Assembly: GCA_903885525.1 (NCBI GenBank) | Contig: CAISJA010000080.1 | Span: 1 to 11,354 of the forward strand | Source of the DNA: an uncultured Opitutaceae bacterium | GTDB lineage: Bacteria > Verrucomicrobiota > Verrucomicrobiia > Opitutales > Opitutaceae | Length of the DNA: 11,354 nt | Reading direction: 5' to 3' | Shown here: positions 1 to 6,944 of the stretch, one piece after another | Position numbering within the stretch: position 1 is the first letter of the stretch | Layout: every line of letters begins with the position of its first letter | The notes under the pieces: model-generated | Database searches by the model: none | Seen by the model: the letters and a program-made list of their open reading frames with translations, nothing else | Told to the model about the DNA's origin: nothing | Translations under genes and position numbers: made by a program

Positions 1-112
1 ATGCGCGCCGGCTTTCGTTCTACGCAACCAACGTCACCTGCCCACCGCCTTGCATGAACTTTTTCAGCCACTTACGCGGTAGGAGTAAGGAGCCCTGCCG
101 GTCCCCGGCACA

Positions 113-200
113 GTCTTTTGTTTTGAGGCATCGCTCCCTCTGCATGCTCCCGAGGGCGCGAAGCCCGGCCTTCTCTGACGGCCAGGCCAAAACAAAAGAC
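113..200. repeat. 13-bp perfect inverted repeat with 62-bp interior
   Basis: The left arm gtcttttgttttg (113-125) is the exact reverse complement of caaaacaaaagac (188-200). The interior is GC-rich and contains a gggc/gccc mini-hairpin (154-166). Transcribed from either strand it could fold into a long stem with a branched loop. Its identity is unknown: candidates are a non-autonomous repeat, a structured RNA, or the end of an insertion element that extends beyond the window. Confidence 0.6.
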
Positions 201-226
201 CATGGGTCCCCGGGGCGAGAGGTCAT

Positions 227-245
227 TGTCACTTATTCCGTGACA
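227..245. repeat. tgtcac/gtgaca dyad
   Basis: Six-base arms at 227-232 and 240-245 are separated by ttattcc. The dyad lies 36 bases past the stop of the amylase-esterase gene, in that gene's direction. The stem is short and no T tract follows it, so it is a weak terminator candidate. It could equally be part of the adjoining repeat-rich segment. Confidence 0.4.
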
Positions 246-280
246 TTTGCCGGACTGGCCTGGGCCGGGGCGAGGAGCGA

Positions 281-3200
281 TCAGGGACGGAGGAGAAATT
301 CCAAGGGGAGGTCGACGCGCTGGCGCCAGGATTTTTCGGAGTGTTCCTCGCCGGGGAATTTCCGCGTGATCCAGTCCTGGCCGTCGGTGTAGCCGGCGGC
401 GCGGAGGGCGGCGTCCATCTTCAGCTGGTACGGTTCGTAGAGGGCATCCAGGGTGGCGGTGCCGTAGTCGAAATACAGCCGGTGGGTGCCGGGCGGGGGC
501 AGGTGCCGGGCGAAGTAGTCCACCACCAGGCCATCGCCGGCGGGGAAGTGGGTCGAGAGGCAGCCGGCGCGGCCAAAGACCGCCGGGTATTCAACCAGGG
601 CATAGCCGGAGATCAGGCCGCCCATGCTGGAGCCCATGGTCGAGGTGTGGGCGGGGTCGGGGAGGGTGCGGTAGGCGTGGTCGATGGCGGGCTTTACTTC
701 CTCCACGAGGTAGCGCAGGTAGGCATCGGACCGGATGAGGGCGGTCGGCAGGGGCGGGGTGCCGGTCAGGATCGTCAGCTGGCCGCCGGTGGCAGGCTTT
801 TGGGGCATGTACTCCGGAATGCGGCCCAGGCCGGTGTTCCAGATGCCGACGATGATGGCGCCCTTGGTCTTGCCCGCCCGGATCAGGCGGCACACGGCCC
901 GGTCGACTTCCCAGGCCGTGCCGCCGTAGCTGGTGGCGGGATCGAAAAGATTCTGGCCGTCGTGCATGTAGACGACGGGGTAACGTTCTTCCGGATGGGC
1001 ATCATAGCCTGGCGGCAGCCACACATCGATGCGGCGGGACGGCACATGGCGGGAGGGCAGCGCGGGCAGGGTTTCGATCCGGCCGGCGGTGGCGGGCGTG
1101 ACGACGACGGTGCGTTCGTCGCTGAGCACGCTGCCGGCCAGCCCGCGGACCAACACGCGGTAGTGGCCGCTGAAGGCGGCCGAGGCGGGAGGGCAGGTCA
1201 GCTCGGGCCTGGTGGCGCCGGGCAAATCGAGGCCGTCGCGCTGCCATTGGTAAAAGAGCGGACCGGTGCCGGTGGCGTGGGCGGCGAGGGTGAGGGTGTC
1301 GCCGAGATTGAGGGTGAGCGGGGCCGCGGGCTGGAGGCGGACGACGGGTACCTGGGCGCCGCGGATGCCCCAGGCCGGGGTGCCGGCGGCGGTTTTCAGG
1401 CCGGCCACGCGGGCGGTGGCGCGGTGGCCGCGCAGATCATCGACGGTGGCGAGGAAGTTGAGCGTCTCCCCGGCGGCCAGGTCGGGGGGCGGGGACCAGT
1501 AGACGCGGTAGGGGGCGGCGTCGTCCGTGCCGAGGATTTCGTACTGGCCCGGGCGGGAGGAGCGTTCCAGAGCGAAGGTCACCTCGGCCACGCCGTCACC
1601 GCCGGTCACTTCGGCGCGGAGCTCCTGCCGGACCGGGAAGGAGTGGCCGAAATACTCCTGCGCGGGGAGAGCCAGGGTGGCGCCGGAGGCCGGGGTGGCA
1701 AAGGCAATGCCCGGAGCCTTGCCTGGAGCCGGCAGGGTCAGGGCGGCCCGCCAGAGGGCAAACTGCAACGGCCCGAGCGTCACAGCAACCCGCCCCTGCG
1801 CGTCTGCGGTCAGGGTGGCGTCCGGAGTGACGGTGTGGTCCCACGGTGCGGTGATGCGCTGGAGGGTGGCACCGGCCGGCTGGCTGGTTGGGAGTGAGAC
1901 GGTAGCGGCGGCGGTGCGGGAATTGTTGAAGGCGACGAGGTATTCGATGCGCTCGGTGCGTTCGATGCGGGAGAAGGCGAGGACACCGGGAGACTGGGCC
2001 GGCCGCAGAAGCATGGCGCCGCGGTTGAGGGCGGGACTGGTGCGGCGGAGGGTGGCAAGCCAGGAGAAGAGGCGGTAAAAAGGATGCTCCGGGTCGAACT
2101 TGTCGTCGGCCCCGGTGCGCCTGGTGGCGAGCAGGGTGGCCTGGCGGTATTCCGGGGTCTGCGACGGGAACATGTCCTCGCGGGAGTGGGTGTCGTTGCC
2201 CTCGCGGCCGACCATGCCCTGTTCATCGCCATAGTAGAGGCAGGGCAGGCCGCGCACGGTATAGAGCAGGGCGTGGCCCAGTTCGTCCAGCCGGGCGAGC
2301 TGGTCGGGGGAGGCCTGCGGATTGTCCTTCTGGAGAAAGCTGGCGAAGCGGCCGGTGTCGTGGTTGCCGAGGAAGGTGGCGCTGGCCTGGGCATTGGTCT
2401 CCGGCCCGGTGTAGAAATCGTCCTGGTCGAAGAAATGGGCGAGGGCGGAGGCGTTGCCGCCCTCCGAGACGTAGTGCCGGGCGGCTGCTTGGAAACCGAA
2501 GTCGATGGTCCCGTCCAGCCGGCCGGTGCGGCAGAATTCGCTCAGAGCGGCGGAATTGCCCGAGCCGTCCATGACCTCGCCAAACTGGATGAAATCCGGC
2601 TTGCCCGCCTGTCGGGCGGCCTCGCGCATGGCGGGGGGCGAAGGCCTCCCAGAATTCCAGGTTCACATGCTTGACCGTGTCGATGCGGAAGCCATCGACG
2701 TGGAAGTCCTCGATCCAGTGGCGGTAGATGTCGATGAAGCCCTGCACCACGGCGGGGTGTTCGGTGAAAAGATCGTCGAGGCCGGCGAAGTCGCCGTAGA
2801 GGGAGTCCTCGCCCTGGAAGCGGCTGTTGCCGCGGTTGTGGTAGTAGACGGGGTTGTTGAGCCACGCGGGGTTTTTGGCATTGGCCTCGGCCGGCGGGAC
2901 GACCGGCTGGTAAGGGAAACTGCGCGCGGCGGAGAGGGCCGGGAACAGGGCGGGGGAGTTGAGGCCGTTGTAGGCCACGGCCCGGACGTCGAAGGGGCGG
3001 CCCGCGGCGTCGCGGTAGGGAGCCTGGGCGAGGGGGACGTAGTGGTAGTCCGACCCCTGGTATTTGACGACGTCGCCCGTGTGGTTGACGACGATGTCGA
3101 GGTAAACCTTGAGACCCCGTTGGTGCGCCTGCGCGACGAGTTGTTGAAAATCAGCGTCGGTGCCCAGGTGGGGGTCGACGTGCCGGAAATCGAGAATCCA

Positions 3201-3644
3201 GTAGCCGTGGTAGCCGGCGGTGCCGTCGGCGAAGGGCTTATTGCGCATGGGCGGGGTGAGCCAGAGGGCGGTGACACCGAGGCCCTTGATGTAGTCGAGC
3301 CGGGCGATCAGCCCGGGCAGGTCGCCGCCGTGGTAGAAGCCGATGCGGGTGGGATCGAAACCGTTTTGTTCCGGACCCCCGGCGAGGCCGCCGGTATCGT
3401 TGGCCGGGCTGCCGTTGGCGAAGCGATCGGTGACGACGAAATAGACCACCTGCCCGGTGCCGGGATGAGTGTAGCGCGGCACGCTGACCAAAGGCACCTG
3501 GTCCGGCCCGGCCGCGGCGGGGCTGGTGGTGACAAGGAAGAGGGCGGCGACGACCAGGAGCCAAGCCCGGCGGGCGAGAACAGAGGGAAGGGAGGCCAGG
3601 ACGCCAGGCTGGAGTACCGGGCAAACCAAGGTCGGGGTAGACAT
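281..3644 (-). CDS. Secreted GH13 alpha-amylase / Ig-like / esterase fusion, interrupted by a one-base frameshift
   Basis: This probable extracellular enzyme hydrolyses alpha-1,4-glucan and carries a second hydrolase domain. As sequenced it is two ORFs: an upstream one from ATG 3644 that runs on in the wrong frame to 2223, and a downstream one from 2629 to the TGA at 281. Dropping one base of the G6 run at 2633-2638 gives one protein of 1120 residues. A signal peptide covers about residues 1-45 (RR, a hydrophobic stretch, then SPAAA before G46). The GH13 barrel follows: region I DIVVNH at 183-188, nucleophile D322 in GFRIDTVKH, acid/base E356 in FGEVMDG and D429 in GNHDTGRF. An amylase C-terminal beta domain is at about 538-638, a beta-sandwich at 643-753, and an Ig-like domain with YQWQRDG at about 765-853. 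An esterase-D-type alpha/beta hydrolase fills 856-1120, with likely triad S1006 (GSSMG), D1059 and H1101. An in-frame ATG at 3845 is less likely because it would bury the signal peptide. It is divergent from the uptake operon. Domain calls are firm; the esterase substrate is unknown. Confidence 0.88.
2633..2638 (-). other. Frameshift site: six-base G (minus-strand C) tract inside the amylase gene
   Basis: The minus-strand reading frame is GAG GCC TTC GCC CCC CGC CAT, which leaves amylase homology after EAFAP. Removing one C gives GCC CCC GCC ATG CGC, so EAFAP continues as AMREAARQAGKPDFIQFGEV and reaches the GH13 region III glutamate. The correct frame upstream and the correct frame downstream (782 codons) are both otherwise open. 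The break is therefore either very recent, a homopolymer miscount, or, less likely, a recoding site. Confidence 0.85.
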
Positions 3645-3913
3645 GCAGCAGGGGGGTGAATCCGGGAGGATGGGGTGTTGCTGGCGGGAGTCAAAAATTG
3701 CCGGAGCGAAAATACATAGGCCACCCGGACAAAACTTCGGCGCCCCACGCGATTTTTCAGCCTCTCCGAGGAAACACATCAGGGAAGATCGGGAGCAGCG
3801 CCACGCCTCCCGACCCGCGCGAGATCGAGGTTTTCTCCGGGTCATCTCGGTTTTCTGTGCGGTTTGGAGGTAGCGATCATCCTCCGTTCATAGTCTGTTG
3901 GATCACCCCCCCG

Positions 3914-3928
3914 ACCAGCGTTGCTGGT
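3914..3928. promoter_or_regulatory. Operator-like dyad accagc-gtt-gctggt
   Basis: Perfect 6-bp inverted arms surround a 3-bp centre, 92-106 bases before the receptor ATG. The half-site accagc recurs at 3952-3957. Symmetry and position fit a dimeric regulator site upstream of or within the promoter. The regulator is unknown, and chance occurrence in GC-rich DNA is possible. Confidence 0.4.
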
Positions 3929-3972
3929 TCATCTCCCCTCTCTCCGATCAAACCAGCATGCGACCGGCGGCG

Positions 3973-3987
3973 TTGTCGATCCGACAA
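3973..3987. promoter_or_regulatory. Operator-like dyad ttgtcg-atc-cgacaa
   Basis: Perfect 6-bp arms surround a 3-bp centre, 33-47 bases before the receptor ATG. It has the same 6-3-6 geometry as the dyad at 3914-3928 but a different sequence, with centres 59 bp apart. It could be a repressor site overlapping the promoter or a small hairpin in the mRNA leader. Confidence 0.4.
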
Positions 3988-4019
3988 TCCCGCCGGCTTC
4001 ATGCACTAACCACCCCACC

Positions 4020-6818
4020 ATGCATACTGAAGGATCGAAACAAAATCCGCGTCTGAGCCGATACCGGCTCGCCGCTGTCGGCCTGTTGACCCTGGCCGCT
4101 TCGTTGTCTGCGTTCGCCCAGACGGCCGATACCACGACCACGGCGACTGGCGACCAACCCAAAAAGCAGGACGATACGACCTACGTCCTCAACAAATTCA
4201 CCGTGACCGGCTCCTTCGCCCATAGTCTTGAAGCGGCCGCGGCGGAGAAGCGGAACAGCCGGGCCCTCGTCGAGGTGATCGCTCCCGAGGACATCGGCAA
4301 GCTGCCCGATGTTTCCATCGCTGACGCCCTGAACCGCTTGCCCGGTATCACCAGCCAGCGCGTCAACGGCCGCGACCAACAGATCAACATCCGTGGTTTT
4401 TCGCCCGATTTCAACGTCGGCACCCTTGATGGGGTCGAGCAGGCCAGCACGAACGACAACCGCGCGGTTGAATTCGACCAATATCCGTCCGAGCTGGTCG
4501 GCGGCGTGACCATTTTCAAGACCGGCCAGGCGGCCCTCGTCGGCGGTCTCGCTGGCACGATCGACCTCCAGACGACCGCTCCTCTGAGCCAGACCCACCG
4601 CGTCGTGCAGGGCAGCGCCTTCTATAACTGGACCGGCTTCAAGCAGCTCACTCCCGGCGTCAAGAAAGCCGGCGAGAGCTTCAACGCCATCTACATCGAC
4701 CAATTCGACGGCGGCAAGGAAGGCATTTTCGTGGGCTTTGCCCATGCCGAAAATCCCTACGCCGGCAAGCAGTACCAGGCTTGGGGCTATGACGGTGGTT
4801 CTGCCTCCGCCCCGATCATCGGCGGCCTGAAGTATTACGACCAAGCCGAACTGCTCAAGCGCGACTCCTTTGTCCTCGTGCTCGAAAGCCGGCCGAACGA
4901 CAACATCCACAGCAAGCTCGACTTCTTCTACTCCAAGTTCGACGACAACCAGCTGCTCGACGGCATGCAGATCCCGACCACCTGGTCCGGCGCACACCTC
5001 CAGCCCGGCTACACGGTGGCGAACGGGGTGGTGTCCCAGTATACGATGACCAATGTCTCCCCGGTGCTCGAGGACCTGGTCACCCGCTGGACCACCCGCA
5101 TGGAATCCGTGATCTGGAATCTTGATCTCGCCCAGAAATCCGCCTGGCCGGTCAAGGTCCAGGCGGGTATCTCCACGGCCAAGCGCCAGGAGGAGGTTTT
5201 GGAAGACTATGCCGGCACCGGCTTCGGCGGCTCCACCGCCAACCCGGTCACGTTGAATGTCAACAATGGCGGCGCCTCCAATCCCCCGACCGTCACGTCC
5301 AATCTCGATCTGGGCAACGCCTCGCTCTTCTCCGTCACCGACCCGCAAGGCTGGGGCACCGGCACCTTCCCGGCCACCGGCCAGGAAGGCTACCTGAAGT
5401 ATTTCACCGAGAAAGATGTGGCTGACTCCATCAAGGTCTCCACGAAGCACGAGATGAATTTCGGCTTCTTCAAGGATGTCGAGTTCGGGGTCGGCTACAG
5501 CCAACGCTACAAGTCGAACGCCCAGAGCCCGACCGGTTACCTCGTCAATGCCAATGGCGCGGCCAAGACCGCCCTGCCTCCGCTCATCGGCCTCACCGAT
5601 CTGACCTGGGCCGGCAACATCCGCTCGATCGCTTGGGATTCGAACGCGCTCTATACCAGCGGCCAGCTCAAATATATTCCGAATCCGAATCCGGGCAGCT
5701 TCAAGGGCGACGACTACAAGGTCTGGGAAGACATCCTGCGCCCCTATGTCCAGTTCGATCTCAAGGGTGAACTCGCCGGCCTTCCCTATGACGGCGATCT
5801 CGGTCTGGTCTCAAACATCACCAAGCAAAAATCCAACGGCTTTGCCGGCAACGGCGGGGCGATTGCTTTCCCGACGAGCGCCTCTGCCAGTTACGGCGAT
5901 GTCCTGCCCACGTTGAACCTGATTTTCCACCCGACCAGCAACGACCTCATCCGTCTTTTCGTTGGACGCCAGGAACAGCGCCCGCGCCTGTACGACATGC
6001 GCGCCGGCAGCAACTACGGGTATAATGCGACCAACGCGAGCAGTACGGTGAACAGCCCTTGGAGCGGCAATGCGGGCAACCCGAATCTGCGTCCGTGGAT
6101 GGCGAACTCCATCGACCTCGATTTCGAGCACTACTTCGCGCATAACCGCGGGTACTTCTCGTTCGCGGTCTTCAACAAGAAGCTCCTGAACTACATCTAC
6201 CAGCTGAACCAGGTGTACGACTTCACGGGCATCCCCTACACCTCGGCCCAGCCCCCCGCGCTGACCAAGGGTGTCGTGTCCCAGTTCGTCAACGGTCAGG
6301 GCGGCAACGTCCAGGGCGCGGAAGCCACCCTCTCCATCAACAGCGAGTTGCTCAGCGGCGGGAACGTCAAAGGGTTCAGCCTGATCCTCAACGGCACACT
6401 CGTGGGCAGCAACATCCAGCCCTGGGGCCCCGGCAATGGCAATGCCCCGCTCCCCGACATGTCCAAGAAGTCCGGCAACATCACCCTGGCGTGGGAACGC
6501 TATGGTTTCTCGGCCCGCGTCAACAGCCACTACCAGTCGGCGACCCGCGAATACATCGTGCAGTTCGGCATCCCGACCCCGTCGAACGCAGAGTCCGTCA
6601 ACGACGGCTTCACGATGGAGACGCCGTTCCACCAGATCGACGCCCAGGTCAGCTATACCTTCAGCACCGGCCCGCTCAAAGGTCTCGGCCTGTTCCTCGA
6701 AGGCCGCAACCTGAACAACGCCGCCCTGATCACGTATTACAACGGCAACCCGAACCAAATCCAGAACTGGCAGAAGTACGGCGCGACCTACAAATTGGGC
6801 CTGAACTACAAGTTCTGA
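4020..6818 (+). CDS. TonB-dependent outer-membrane receptor, probable maltodextrin importer
   Basis: This 932-residue protein is a 22-strand beta-barrel importer powered by TonB. The signal peptide is residues 1-33 (RYR, a hydrophobic stretch, AFA before Q34). A TonB-box-like segment, YVLNKFTVTGS, lies near residue 55. The plug domain spans about 80-185 with EDIGKLPDVSIADALNRLPG and QINIRGF, the hallmark of the Xanthomonas/Caulobacter receptor class (TIGR01782-like). The barrel fills the rest and ends in the expected terminal phenylalanine (LNYKF). ATG 4020 is chosen because a signal peptide follows directly; the TTG at 3921 would add an unlikely leader that overlaps a dyad. No Shine-Dalgarno sequence is visible (caccccacc precedes the start). 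No SusD partner is nearby. Maltodextrin as substrate is inferred from the amylase, GH31 and malQ neighbours, as for Caulobacter MalA; the sequence alone does not prove it. A hairpin terminator follows 41 bases after the stop. Confidence 0.92.
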   Translation: MHTEGSKQNPRLSRYRLAAVGLLTLAASLSAFAQTADTTTTATGDQPKKQDDTTYVLNKFTVTGSFAHSLEAAAAEKRNSRALVEVIAPEDIGKLPDVSIADALNRLPGITSQRVNGRDQQINIRGFSPDFNVGTLDGVEQASTNDNRAVEFDQYPSELVGGVTIFKTGQAALVGGLAGTIDLQTTAPLSQTHRVVQGSAFYNWTGFKQLTPGVKKAGESFNAIYIDQFDGGKEGIFVGFAHAENPYAGKQYQAWGYDGGSASAPIIGGLKYYDQAELLKRDSFVLVLESRPNDNIHSKLDFFYSKFDDNQLLDGMQIPTTWSGAHLQPGYTVANGVVSQYTMTNVSPVLEDLVTRWTTRMESVIWNLDLAQKSAWPVKVQAGISTAKRQEEVLEDYAGTGFGGSTANPVTLNVNNGGASNPPTVTSNLDLGNASLFSVTDPQGWGTGTFPATGQEGYLKYFTEKDVADSIKVSTKHEMNFGFFKDVEFGVGYSQRYKSNAQSPTGYLVNANGAAKTALPPLIGLTDLTWAGNIRSIAWDSNALYTSGQLKYIPNPNPGSFKGDDYKVWEDILRPYVQFDLKGELAGLPYDGDLGLVSNITKQKSNGFAGNGGAIAFPTSASASYGDVLPTLNLIFHPTSNDLIRLFVGRQEQRPRLYDMRAGSNYGYNATNASSTVNSPWSGNAGNPNLRPWMANSIDLDFEHYFAHNRGYFSFAVFNKKLLNYIYQLNQVYDFTGIPYTSAQPPALTKGVVSQFVNGQGGNVQGAEATLSINSELLSGGNVKGFSLILNGTLVGSNIQPWGPGNGNAPLPDMSKKSGNITLAWERYGFSARVNSHYQSATREYIVQFGIPTPSNAESVNDGFTMETPFHQIDAQVSYTFSTGPLKGLGLFLEGRNLNNAALITYYNGNPNQIQNWQKYGATYKLGLNYKF

Positions 6819-6859
6819 TGGTTTCCTGACCGTGGCGGCGTCTTGGCAGACCCTCTCCC

Positions 6860-6890
6860 AGCGGCCACCGGATTGACTCTGGTGGCCGCT
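6860..6890 (+). terminator. Hairpin terminator/attenuator between receptor and alpha-glucosidase
   Basis: Perfect 10-bp arms agcggccacc (6860-6869) and ggtggccgct (6881-6890) enclose an 11-base loop and are followed by ttctat, a short T-rich tail. The position 41 bases after the receptor stop fits a rho-independent terminator. The weak T tract and the same-strand genes beyond suggest partial read-through or mRNA 3'-end stabilisation. It also argues against the TTG (6843) or GTG (6882) starts for the next gene, because both lie at or in the hairpin. Confidence 0.7.
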
Positions 6891-6944
6891 TTCTATCCCG
6901 CGGGCGGGCTGCGTTCCGCCACCCCACTTGCCTCCCACCATCCC

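Larger units (their letters stand above)
1..280. other. Non-coding edge region with inverted repeats; possible repeat or mobile-element remnant
   Basis: No recognisable protein is encoded here; the small ORFs on both strands resemble no family I know. The region holds a perfect 13-bp inverted repeat (113-125 and 188-200), a 5-bp hairpin at 97-109, a gggc/gccc hairpin at 154-166 and a tgtcac/gtgaca dyad at 227-245. The T/A-rich arms stand out against the GC-rich surroundings. It lies just downstream of the amylase-esterase stop codon at 281-283, so it would form the 3' end of that transcript. No hairpin here is followed by a clear U tract in the minus-strand direction. Confidence 0.45.
3645..4019. 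promoter_or_regulatory. Divergent intergenic control region between amylase-esterase and receptor operon
   Basis: This 375-bp stretch lies between two divergent start codons (minus-strand ATG at 3644, plus-strand ATG at 4020), so it must carry the promoters of both units. It contains two 15-bp dyads on the receptor side, a loose 20-bp direct repeat at 3824-3863, a C7 run at 3906-3912 and an AT-richer patch near 3695-3720. No convincing sigma-70 -35/-10 pair was found in either direction. Co-regulation of both sides by one sugar-responsive factor is an inference from the arrangement. Confidence 0.6.

Noticed and set aside
20..232. 70-codon minus-strand ORF in the edge region
   Set aside because: No family resemblance, and it spans the inverted repeats; more likely chance within a repeat segment.
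341..1897. 518-codon plus-strand frame opposite the amylase-esterase
   Set aside because: Low-complexity Gly/Ala/Arg-rich translation with no family signature; the minus strand has clear Ig and esterase motifs.
3700..3740. Possible minus-strand promoter (ttgtcc with tatgta/tattttc)
   Set aside because: The spacing between the -35-like and -10-like elements is only 8-12 bases, too short for a sigma-70 promoter.
3645..3845. N-terminal extension of the amylase to an ATG at 3845
   Set aside because: It would place a 67-residue hydrophilic, Cys/Arg-rich leader ahead of a well-formed signal peptide starting at 3644.
3999..5504. 501-codon minus-strand frame opposite the receptor
   Set aside because: Antisense shadow of the receptor plug and barrel; no recognisable domain.
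6843..6944. GH31 start at TTG 6843 or GTG 6882
   Set aside because: Both lie before or in the 10-bp hairpin, and the extra residues do not improve the signal peptide; GTG 6945 gives a compact one.
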